Origin: an uncultured Rhodopila sp.
Lineage (GTDB): Bacteria; Pseudomonadota; Alphaproteobacteria; Acetobacterales; Acetobacteraceae
Direction of reading: 5' to 3'
Assembly (NCBI GenBank): GCA_903851415.1
Contig: CAINOE010000006.1
Coordinates: forward strand, 1-64,000
Length of the DNA: 64,000 bases
The notes below the pieces were generated by a model. The model was not told the DNA's origin. It saw only the letters and a list, made by a program, of their open reading frames with translations, and searched no databases. This document shows, in pieces, positions 9,195 to 17,084 of this stretch. Each line of letters starts with the position of its first letter. The first letter of the stretch is position 1. The position numbers and the translations under genes are program-made.

Positions 9195-11026
9195 AGCAGC
9201 ACGCGTGTTCCGGCCCGCGCCGGCCACGACGCTGTCACGCCACCCCGGCCGCGCAGCACGGCGCGCGTGCGCACAAAGCTGTTGACCGTCGCGTGCAGGG
9301 CGAGAAACCGATCCAGCACAGCGGCGAGCAGATACAGCCCGGAAGCCTGCCAAACCCGCGCGTCGAACTCCAGCGTCACGTCGATGCCACGGCAGAATGA
9401 CCCGCCGCGTCCGCCCGGCACGCGCGCGGCACCGGGCTTCGACGTGACGCCAAGCAGGCCGTCGATCATCGCCCGCGTTTCAGGGGAGTCGCGCATGTCA
9501 TACAGGCGGAGGACCTCTTTCAAGGCATCGGCACCGGCCGCGCCGCCCGCCAGCGACAGGTGGCCCAGCGACAAATGCGAGACCAGACGCCAGAATCCGC
9601 GTTCCCGCAGCGGCGCGCGCAGCGGGATCGTCGGCGCCGTGAGGCAGGCGATACGGGCGATGCCCGCCACACCGTCAACCAGCTTCAGCCGCGGATGGCC
9701 TCCGCCAAATGGCAGGTCCGCCGGGAGGTCGCGGTTGGTGCACAGCGCATCGACCGAAAGCACCGCATCCGCCGGGCGTTCAGTATTGAAGTCCGGGTCG
9801 AAAGGGGCCAGGAACAGATCGACCCCGGTCAGCGGCGCGGGAGACTGCCGCCGGACCGGATGATAAAAGCCGCCGGTTTCGCTGCCGGCCTGGCCGCGGT
9901 CCGGCGTTCCCTCGGCGAGGCGGTAGAATGGTTCCCACTGCCGGAACGACCCGTCGGGCCGGGTTTCCCGTACCCGCGTCACAGTCCACACCTCCAGCGC
10001 CCCGGTGCGGCGGACATCAGGCTCGACGCGGTATTCGGTGGCGGCGTGAGTCAGGCTTATCGGCTCGCAGCGCTGCGGGAACAAATTGACGACCGGCGTG
10101 CAGCCAAGGACCATCGCATCGTTGCCGATGGCGCGCTCCAGTTCCGGGATGGCGCGATCGAAATAGACGAAGATCTCCATCCGGTTGCCGCCGGACACCA
10201 GCGTCTTGGCATCCAGTCCCGTGACGTCGAGGAACAGGAATTTCTCCGGAAAGGCGAAGTATTCCGATAACAGCCGGAATCCGGCGAAGCTGCGTGCCGG
10301 CCACGGGAACAGCGCCTCATGCGCCGCGAACCCGACGGGCTCGATCGAGCCGGCGGGGATCAGCACCGGCTGAGGATCATTGGGGCCTTCCGCCAGCGCC
10401 ACGCCGACGACATTGCGGCACAGCAACTCATAGAGCGGCAACGAGATATTGGCCCCCGCGCGAAGGAAAACGCGCAGCCGGTCCACCCCGAGCGCGGTCA
10501 GCGTCGCCTCTGCCGACGCGCATTTAAGGCCGATCCGAAGGACGCTGACGGCACCGGCGGCGCGCGGATTGGACGGGGCGGCCAGCGGCAATCCCGACAG
10601 CCGGACGCTGTCGATGTCCACCGGCCACAGCGTGGTGGGATACACCGTGCGGAAACGGCAGGTTTCGCCGCGCACCGGTTCGGTATCCAATGCCAGGTTG
10701 GCGGGGACCTGGCACGGCCCCTTCAGGTCCGCCTTGCAGCCCAATTGCACGATCGCGCTCGATGGCAGCGGCGCCAGGTAGTGCGGATACAGCACGCCCA
10801 GCAGCGCGTCGGTCAATTCAGGGAATTCGTCGTCCAACCGGTGGTGCACCCGTGCCGCCAGGAATGCGACGCCTTCCAGCAATCGCGCCACATGCGGGTC
10901 ATCCACCGAATCTTCCGATAGCCTCAGCCGTCCGGCGATCTTCGGATGCGCCTGCGCGAACTCGGCTGCCAGCGTACGGATCGCGTTCAATTCTCGATTG
11001 TAATAAGGCAGCAGGGCATCCGACAT
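9191..11026 (-). CDS. tssF: Type VI secretion baseplate protein TssF (ImpG/VasA)
   Basis: This 611-residue protein begins MSDALLPYYNRELNAIRTLA and continues EFAQAHPKIAGRLRLSEDSV. DPHVARLLEGVAFLAARVHH and LLGVLYPHYLAPLPS follow, the standard TssF N-terminal signature; further family blocks include FAAHEALFPWPARSFAGFRL and CTNRDLPADLPFGG. TssF is the large wedge subunit of the cytoplasmic baseplate. The ATG at 11026 lies seven bases after the tssE stop. The frame continues upstream, but that part overlaps tssE. Length and composition are normal for the family. Confidence 0.96.
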   Translation of the reverse strand: MSDALLPYYNRELNAIRTLAAEFAQAHPKIAGRLRLSEDSVDDPHVARLLEGVAFLAARVHHRLDDEFPELTDALLGVLYPHYLAPLPSSAIVQLGCKADLKGPCQVPANLALDTEPVRGETCRFRTVYPTTLWPVDIDSVRLSGLPLAAPSNPRAAGAVSVLRIGLKCASAEATLTALGVDRLRVFLRAGANISLPLYELLCRNVVGVALAEGPNDPQPVLIPAGSIEPVGFAAHEALFPWPARSFAGFRLLSEYFAFPEKFLFLDVTGLDAKTLVSGGNRMEIFVYFDRAIPELERAIGNDAMVLGCTPVVNLFPQRCEPISLTHAATEYRVEPDVRRTGALEVWTVTRVRETRPDGSFRQWEPFYRLAEGTPDRGQAGSETGGFYHPVRRQSPAPLTGVDLFLAPFDPDFNTERPADAVLSVDALCTNRDLPADLPFGGGHPRLKLVDGVAGIARIACLTAPTIPLRAPLRERGFWRLVSHLSLGHLSLAGGAAGADALKEVLRLYDMRDSPETRAMIDGLLGVTSKPGAARVPGGRGGSFCRGIDVTLEFDARVWQASGLYLLAAVLDRFLALHATVNSFVRTRAVLRGRGGVTASWPARAGTRVLL

Positions 11027-11033
11027 GGCGTGT

Positions 11034-11585
11034 TCAGTCGCTGTCAAGCGCTCGGACGAGAACATCGGCCGTCGCCGGATCGACTGTCGTGTCGAAGGCA
11101 ATCGGTTCGGGTGCGGGCTCGGCACGCAGAACCGCGTCGATGCGCAGCCGCAGGGTCGTGTCGGGCCGCTCCTCCTGCGGGGTCAGCCGGACGCGCACGG
11201 AGCGGAACCGCGGCTCGAACCGGCGGATCGTTTCCTCGATTTCCCGCCGCAGCAATTCGCGCTCGGCGATGCCATGGAAGCGTCCGCCGCTGCAGTCGGG
11301 AATGCCGAAATTCAGCGGCGAGACCGAGATCTCCTTCAACGCCGCCGGCCAGGACCGCCAGCGGCGCCGGGAATTGAGCAGGGCCTCGACATCGCGCCGC
11401 ACCGACCGGCGCAGGATGGCCATCGCCTCGCCCGGCGATATCGGCGTGTCATGCTCCGCCTCAGGGGCCTCATCGATCAGCCGATCGAGCAGCGGCAGTT
11501 GTGCCCGCATTGGCAGGCGCTGCACCGCATTGCCGCGGCCCGGGGCAACCTGTCCGCGAGACGGCCGGCCGCGGACATCGCTCAT
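11034..11585 (-). CDS. tssE: Type VI secretion baseplate protein TssE (gp25-like)
   Basis: This 183-residue homologue of phage T4 gp25, a baseplate wedge protein that nucleates the sheath, contains LLDRLIDEAPEAE, ILRRSVRRDVEALLNSRRRW, the conserved SPLNFGIPDCSGG and the C-terminal IRRFEPRFRSVRVRL, all typical of gp25/TssE. The start at 11585 overlaps the tagJ stop by ATGA. The open frame extending upstream lies in tagJ and is an artefact. It sits between tagJ and tssF as in the rhizobial imp operon. Confidence 0.95.
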   Translation of the reverse strand: MSDVRGRPSRGQVAPGRGNAVQRLPMRAQLPLLDRLIDEAPEAEHDTPISPGEAMAILRRSVRRDVEALLNSRRRWRSWPAALKEISVSPLNFGIPDCSGGRFHGIAERELLRREIEETIRRFEPRFRSVRVRLTPQEERPDTTLRLRIDAVLRAEPAPEPIAFDTTVDPATADVLVRALDSD

Positions 11586-12418
11586 GCCGTGGACGCCGGA
11601 GCGTTGAACACGAGTTCGGTGACATCCATGATCGAGACCAGATCCTGACCGGCAAGGAACATGCGCTGGCCGACACCGCGTATCGGCCCGGCGCTGTCCT
11701 CGGTCCAATCCGTGGCCCGGCCCAGACGGAGTTCGTCGGTGGTCGCCGGATTGTCGTCGCCGTAGATCGCCGGAAGATACACCACGCCGTCCGGGCCGCT
11801 GCGCACCGACATGTTGGCCCGGCGCCAATACAGATCGCGTGCGCGCTTCGGTTTATCGAACTGAATCGTCTCGACCCGCTCGGTCGGGATCCAGAAATAT
11901 TTCCCGGTGCTGGTCAGGACTTCGAAATACCCGGCATTCAGGTCGTCCGCATCGCGGAAATCGTCGAATGCGATGCCATCCACCGTGCCGGCGACGCGGG
12001 GCCGAAGTGCCTCGGCATGCGCCGCCATGACCGCGGCTTCCGCCGGATCGCCGGATCGGACGGCAACGCAGGCCCGCAGGACAGCAGCCAGAGCCGGGGT
12101 GGGTTCGCCGAGGAACTCCGGCAAGCGTCCGTCGCGCCGCAGTTGCCGCCGCGCGACATCGGCGCGCAGCAACTGGCGGAATTCGGCGATCACGACGGCC
12201 GCCTGTGGATCGATCACACTGCCCGCATCCAGGACCACGTCCGCACGGTCCAGGTTGCCGCTGAACAGCAGCAGTTCGGCCAGCAGCACGCGCGGCGCCA
12301 GATCGGCCGGCGCCTTGCGCACCGCGGCATTGGCCGCGGCGACCGCATCGGCCAGCCTGCCTGCCTCGAACAGCGGTCCGGCGGTCTCGTTGTCGGCCTT
12401 TCCGTTACTCTGGCTCAT
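11582..12418 (-). CDS. tagJ: Type VI secretion accessory protein TagJ (ImpE)
   Basis: This 278-residue ImpE-family protein opens with a TPR-like helical part (LFEAGRLADAVAAANAAVRK, PRVLLAELLLFSGNLDRA). It ends with the family's FDDFRDADDLNAGYFEVLTS, GKYFWIPTERVETIQFDKPK and PAIYGDDN blocks. TagJ binds the TssB N-terminus and modulates sheath disassembly in some systems. Its position between tssC2 and tssE matches impE of Rhizobium/Agrobacterium. It is translationally coupled to tssE. Confidence 0.93.
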   Translation of the reverse strand: MSQSNGKADNETAGPLFEAGRLADAVAAANAAVRKAPADLAPRVLLAELLLFSGNLDRADVVLDAGSVIDPQAAVVIAEFRQLLRADVARRQLRRDGRLPEFLGEPTPALAAVLRACVAVRSGDPAEAAVMAAHAEALRPRVAGTVDGIAFDDFRDADDLNAGYFEVLTSTGKYFWIPTERVETIQFDKPKRARDLYWRRANMSVRSGPDGVVYLPAIYGDDNPATTDELRLGRATDWTEDSAGPIRGVGQRMFLAGQDLVSIMDVTELVFNAPASTA

Positions 12419-12438
12419 GGCCCGGCTTCCCCAACCTG

Positions 12439-13986
12439 CTATCCGCGCTGTTGCGGCGATACGACTTCGGTGACGAGGCGGAACGTGGCCCCGACCTCAT
12501 CCAACTGAAAATGCGGCTGCAAATGGATGGTGCAGCCATACGCCCCGGGCCGGCCCGGCCGCTCTGCAATCGTCACCCGCCCGGCCGCCAGGGGCTGGCG
12601 CGCCCTGGTTTCCGGCCCGGCGCTGATGGCGGAGTTGACGTAGCCATTGAGCCAGGCCTGCAGGCGTTGTTCGATCTTCGCCGGCGTTTCCAGGGTGCCC
12701 ACCATGTCGCGGACGATCACCTTGATGTAGTGGGCGAAGCGGGAGGCGCACAGCATCCCGTTGATTTGCGACGATAGCCGAGCATTCCTGGCCGCGGCCT
12801 CCCCGGCCGGGCCGAAGTTCTTCGGGCGCTGCATGGTTCCCACCGATACGAACGCCGCGTCCACGCTGTACGGAAGTGCCGTCAGCGGGATCAATCCCGC
12901 CTCCACCAGCACACGTTCCTGACCATCGTGCAGCACCAGATCAAGCGGCGGCCGAACCCAAACCCCTGGCGGATCGGTTGAAAAACCCTCCACCGGCAGG
13001 TCGGTGACGACGCCGCCTCCCTCGCGGTCCGTGTCGATGCCGCGGATGTCGGCCGGCCAGGCATGATCGGCGAAAGCGCGGGCGACCACCGCGGCGAACG
13101 CGTAAGCGGATGACATCCACACGCGCTGTGCAACCGCTGGCGCATGCTCGGCATAGCGGAACCCGTCCGCTCGCCCCGCGTCGTCCGTCCAGGGCGGCCG
13201 GGCCAATACGCGCGGCAGGACGAAACAGACAAAGCGCATGTCGTCGCGCCCCGCCAGGTTGCGCCACCGCTCATGCAGCGGCTGACGCAGCGGCGATGCC
13301 GGATCGGACGCCATCGCCAGATCCGCGAACTCGTCCACGTCGAGCAGCGCCGGTGAGGCCGGCAGCACGACGATGGCAAACGCCGCCGCGGCGACTGACG
13401 ACAGCGCCGCTATGGCCGCGACATCGTCGGTCGGTGCGTCCTTGGTGCGCCGGTGGCGCACTTCATGGTCGACCAGCAGCACGCCGAACGGCTCCCCGCC
13501 CGGCATGCCGAACTCATGCTCATAGATATGGCTGAACAGATTGCTTTGATCGAATTCGGAGGCACGCTCGAGATCGCGGCAAATCTCGGCCCAGGACACG
13601 GTCAGCACCCGCACCCTGACCCGGCCGGCGGGTTCCAGTCCGCCGACAAGCCATGCCAGACCGCGCCAGGATCCTTCCAGCTTGCGCATCCGCGGCGCGT
13701 GCAGGATCGCGTCGACCTGTTCTGACATGAGCGCATCGATCGCGGCGATGTCACGATCGAGCATGCAGCGCATCGCATCGGGGTCCAGCAGCAAACGCGA
13801 TGCGGCAACCGGGCCGAACCAGCGGCACAATGCCGCGCCCGGCTTTTCGACCGCGAGTTCGGCCACTTGCGCGGCCTTATCGGCAAACCGGCCGCTGAAG
13901 TATCGGCCTGCCAATACGGCATCCCGCAGCGGCAGGCCGGTGGTTTCGTCGGTGGAACCGGACGGTTTGGCAAGGGTCGCGGACAT
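12439..13986 (-). CDS. Second TssC-family protein (ImpD/TssC2-like)
   Basis: This 515-residue TssC paralogue is clearly related to the neighbouring sheath gene: LHAPRMRKLEGSWRGLAWLV, FDQSNLFSHIYEHEFGMPGG, FVLPRVLARPPW, MQRPKNFGPA, CASRFAHYIKVIVRDMVGTL. It is more divergent and carries a long unrelated N-terminus. Tandem tssC genes (tssC40/tssC41, ImpC/ImpD) are a hallmark of imp-type T6SS loci in alphaproteobacteria. It probably forms part of the contractile sheath or a specialised sheath end. It begins 55 bases after the tssC stop. Confidence 0.9.
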   Translation of the reverse strand: MSATLAKPSGSTDETTGLPLRDAVLAGRYFSGRFADKAAQVAELAVEKPGAALCRWFGPVAASRLLLDPDAMRCMLDRDIAAIDALMSEQVDAILHAPRMRKLEGSWRGLAWLVGGLEPAGRVRVRVLTVSWAEICRDLERASEFDQSNLFSHIYEHEFGMPGGEPFGVLLVDHEVRHRRTKDAPTDDVAAIAALSSVAAAAFAIVVLPASPALLDVDEFADLAMASDPASPLRQPLHERWRNLAGRDDMRFVCFVLPRVLARPPWTDDAGRADGFRYAEHAPAVAQRVWMSSAYAFAAVVARAFADHAWPADIRGIDTDREGGGVVTDLPVEGFSTDPPGVWVRPPLDLVLHDGQERVLVEAGLIPLTALPYSVDAAFVSVGTMQRPKNFGPAGEAAARNARLSSQINGMLCASRFAHYIKVIVRDMVGTLETPAKIEQRLQAWLNGYVNSAISAGPETRARQPLAAGRVTIAERPGRPGAYGCTIHLQPHFQLDEVGATFRLVTEVVSPQQRG

Positions 13987-14041
13987 GTTCAGGCTGCACC
14001 CGGTTCAGCCGCGGTCCGGCAACGTACTTGTATGCCGATGC

Positions 14042-15532
14042 TCAAGACTTCTTCGGAATGCTGGCGACCAGCCGCATGCTGGTCGTCAGTTCTTCCAATT
14101 GCAGCCATGGGCGCATATGCGCGACGGCGTTGTAGGAACCCGGCTTGCCGGGAATTTCCCGCACTTCGACCCGCGCTTCGCGCAACGGCTTGAGCAACTT
14201 CGACTCCGCACCGGATTTTTCGTTGCCGTTGACATAATTTCCGATCCACCGGTTGAGCCAGATCTCGCAGTCCGACGCTTCCATCAGGCTGCCGATTTTG
14301 TCGCGCGCCATCACCTTGAGATAATGCGCAAAGCGCCCGGTCGCCATGATGTAGGGCAGACGCGCGGAGATTGCGGCGTTCGCGGTGGCTTCCGGCCGAT
14401 CGTATTTCTTCGGCTTCTGCACCGTCTGGCTGCCGAAGAAGACTGCATAGTCTGTATTCTTATAGTGCGAGAGAGGCAGGAACCCGAGATTCGACAGTTC
14501 GAATTCGCGCCGGTCGGTAATGCCGATTTCGGCCGGGCACTGGCTGTCGCGATCGCCGTCGTCCGACTGGAAGACGTGCATTGGCAGGTTTTCCACCTTG
14601 CCGCCGCCCTCGGCGCCGCGAATGGCGACGCAGAAGCCGGTCCTGGCGAACGCGTCGGTCATCCGCGCACCCATCACATACGCGGCGTTCATCCAGCAAT
14701 AATCGTGGTGCCCCATGCTCTTGGCGGCACCGGACGCATCGGTCGGCGCTTCTTCGTAGCCGAATTCGTCGATTGCCTTGGTCTTCTCGCCGTACGGCAG
14801 GCGAGCGATGACGCGTGGCATGACCAGGGAAACGAAGCGCGCATCCTCGCTCTCGCGGAAGCTGCGCCATTTCATATATTCGGCGGTTTCGAAAATCTTC
14901 GCCAGATCGCGGGGCTTGCTGAGTTCGGTGTAGTCGTTGAAGCCGAACATTCCGGGACCGGCGGCGGAAATGAACGGCGAAAAACCGGACGCGGCGACGT
15001 TGGAAAGCAGCCGCAGGGTTTCGACGTCGTCCGGCGAGTTGGTCCATTCGTAGTCGCCGATCAGCGCGCCATAGGGCTCGCCGCCCGGGGTGCCGAATTC
15101 GTTTTCGTAGATCTTCTTGAACAGTTGGCTCTGGTCGAATTCAACGGCCTTGGTCAGGTCGCGGGTCAGCTCCCGCTTCGCGACATTGAGCATGCGCAGC
15201 TTCAGGCTGGTGCCGGTTTCGCTGTTCATGACCAGGTAATGCAGTCCGCGCCACGCCCCTTCGAGCTTGGTGAACTTCGGCGCATGCATGATCGCGTTGA
15301 GCTGATCCGACAGCTTGCGGTCGATTTCGGCGATCGCCCGGTCGAAGGTGCGTGACAGGTTGCGGTCGAAGGTGACCGTCCCGGTCAGGGCTTCCGCGAC
15401 CAGCGTTTTCACCAGATCCTGCGCCCGGTCGCGTTCGGTCTGCTTCGTTGCGCCTAAGACCTGTTCGAGCAGGCTGACGCCTTCGGTTGCAGACGCTTCC
15501 GCTGCCGGGGCCGCCGATTGTGCGCCGGACAT
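14042..15532 (-). CDS. tssC: Type VI secretion sheath protein TssC (ImpC/VipB)
   Basis: This 496-residue large sheath subunit shows [101 protein letters not shown] and [19 protein letters not shown]. All of these are conserved in TssC. It starts three bases after tssB with an AAGGAGG ribosome site inside the tssB 3' end, so TssB and TssC are made together as the sheath heterodimer requires. Confidence 0.98.
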   Translation of the reverse strand: MSGAQSAAPAAEASATEGVSLLEQVLGATKQTERDRAQDLVKTLVAEALTGTVTFDRNLSRTFDRAIAEIDRKLSDQLNAIMHAPKFTKLEGAWRGLHYLVMNSETGTSLKLRMLNVAKRELTRDLTKAVEFDQSQLFKKIYENEFGTPGGEPYGALIGDYEWTNSPDDVETLRLLSNVAASGFSPFISAAGPGMFGFNDYTELSKPRDLAKIFETAEYMKWRSFRESEDARFVSLVMPRVIARLPYGEKTKAIDEFGYEEAPTDASGAAKSMGHHDYCWMNAAYVMGARMTDAFARTGFCVAIRGAEGGGKVENLPMHVFQSDDGDRDSQCPAEIGITDRREFELSNLGFLPLSHYKNTDYAVFFGSQTVQKPKKYDRPEATANAAISARLPYIMATGRFAHYLKVMARDKIGSLMEASDCEIWLNRWIGNYVNGNEKSGAESKLLKPLREARVEVREIPGKPGSYNAVAHMRPWLQLEELTTSMRLVASIPKKS

Positions 15533-15535
15533 GGC

Positions 15536-16045
15536 TCACTCCTCCTTTTTGTCGAGGCCGAGCTGGCCGGATAGCGACTTCAAATCGCCCTGGTTCTGGA
15601 GCACTTGCTCCAACAGGTTTTCGAGTTCTTCGGAGCGGTCTACTTTGCTCATGAGGTCGCGCAGCTTGTTGCGCGTCTCCATCAGAGCCTTCAAGGCCGG
15701 GACCTGCTCGACGATACGGCCGGGTTCGAAGTCTTCAATCGCGTTGAACTTCAGGTCGACCGCCATCTGGCTGCCGTCGCCCGCCAGGGTGTTATCGACT
15801 TTGAGGTTGAGGCCCGGACCGATGCGAGCCATAACGTCATTGAAATTATCACGGTCGATCTGGACAAATTTACGCTCGGACAAGGGAGGCAAGGGTTTTG
15901 TCGGGTCGCCGGAGAATTCACCCATGATGCCCATGACAAACGGAAGTTCGCGTTCGACCTGAGCGCCTTCCGTCTCCACCTCATATTTAATATGCACGCG
16001 CGGCTTGCGCACTCGGCTAAGCTTTTCGTGGATGCTGGCACTCAT
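15536..16045 (-). CDS. tssB: Type VI secretion sheath protein TssB (ImpB/VipA)
   Basis: This 169-residue small sheath subunit contains [53 protein letters not shown] and a C-terminal [15 protein letters not shown], matching TssB. The start ATG has GGGGGAAA shortly upstream. It heads the visible tssB-tssC-tssC2-tagJ-tssE-tssF-tssG unit, whose promoter should lie in the 336-base gap above it. Confidence 0.97.
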   Translation of the reverse strand: MSASIHEKLSRVRKPRVHIKYEVETEGAQVERELPFVMGIMGEFSGDPTKPLPPLSERKFVQIDRDNFNDVMARIGPGLNLKVDNTLAGDGSQMAVDLKFNAIEDFEPGRIVEQVPALKALMETRNKLRDLMSKVDRSEELENLLEQVLQNQGDLKSLSGQLGLDKKEE

Positions 16046-16381
16046 GACATTTCCCCCGGCTCAGACAGGAGTAAAACGTTGTATCTTTGGAGTAGGGCGG
16101 AGCAAGGTTTATCCAGGCGGACTTGAACACTTATTCGTAAGCCGGGACCGGCCGGGGGCTTGAGTTCGGGTAAAGAACCTATTCCGATACACCATTATTA
16201 TAACCCGGCAGTTTGGAGCTCTATCACAGGCGCCTGCTGACACCGCCCTTGCTGCCGTTCCGCACCGTCATGCCCGGACGAATTCATGCATATCAGTATC
16301 CATATCAGTACGCAAGGCCGGCAATCCGATATTTGTTGCGCCCTGCGATAAAGACCGCCCGTTCCGCCGGCTCTGAACGAT
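16046..16381. other. 336-base gap upstream of tssB
   Basis: No convincing reading frame is present. The stretch around 16260-16330 is locally less GC-rich, with repeated CATATCAGTA/CATATCAGTAC units (16288-16312). It presumably contains the promoter of the sheath operon, but I could not assign -35/-10 elements with confidence. Confidence 0.5.
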
Positions 16382-16717
16382 CTACGCCGGGGGCGCGGGC
16401 CGAATGCCGAGCATGACCAGCATGGCGCCGCGCGCCTTGTCATCCGGCACCACCTCGGACAGGAGTTCCGGCCAGGTCAGGCGACCGCGCCGCACCGCTT
16501 CTTCCAGCGTATAGGCCAATGGCGAGTGCGGTTCGGTCCGCCGGAAAAAATCCGCGATCCGCCCCAGTTCCCGCAGCATGTCATCTCGGGTAACCGGACG
16601 CTGCGCCTGGCCGGACACGGGCGCAGCGGCGGGCGTAATGTCAGTTTCGGCCACGCGTTTCTCCCGGGCAATGGTGTCGCCGGCCGCCATATCCGGCTCG
16701 GGCGGCGCATAGAGCAT
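16382..16717 (-). pseudogene. TssA (ImpA)-like C-terminal remnant
   Basis: The 111-residue frame ends with RDDMLRELGRIADFFRRTEP, HSPLAYTLEEAVRRGRLTWP and ELLSEVVPDD...LVMLGI. That is the C-terminal part of ImpA/TssA proteins, the T6SS cap/baseplate-recruiting subunit. Full TssA proteins are about 340-530 residues, and the N-terminal ImpA domain is absent here and in the other frames just upstream. It lies exactly where impA precedes impB in imp operons. The same frame stays open to 16939, but the added residues look non-coding. It is either a decayed tssA or a genuinely short TssA-like protein. Confidence 0.6.
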
Positions 16718-17084
16718 CCGCCACTGAACTGGAACAGCAGCATCGACCACAGGATCGTGATTAACTCTTCGTTCAACTTCCCGTGCTTCAGTCCTCGCGC
16801 CGCACAGCCTGAAATGCGGCGATCGCGGCGAAAAGTCCTGATGCAAGTCGGATCCCGTAAGCGCGTCACGGGCAGGAAGTGCGGCCGGGGCTGCCGGATT
16901 ACTTGCCTGACCTGCCTGACCCATCGGCCTGCTCCGCAAAAATCATTCCGAACCGCATTGCGCGGCGATAACGAACCCGGATTGCCCGTAAAGCAAGCTG
17001 GACAGCAACGGCTTGAAAACATAATGTCTGAAGCCTAGCAGGCACAACCCCGGCCTGGTAAAACCGGAACGTAAGCGACATGAA
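16718..17084. other. Divergent gap between the tssA-like remnant and tssH
   Basis: These 367 bases separate the minus-strand sheath side from the plus-strand tssH side. Open frames on the minus strand extend through most of it, but their translations (Arg/Pro-rich, no family match) give no support for a gene. They could be relics of the lost TssA N-terminus. The tssH promoter should be here; no clear sigma70 pair was found. Confidence 0.45.
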
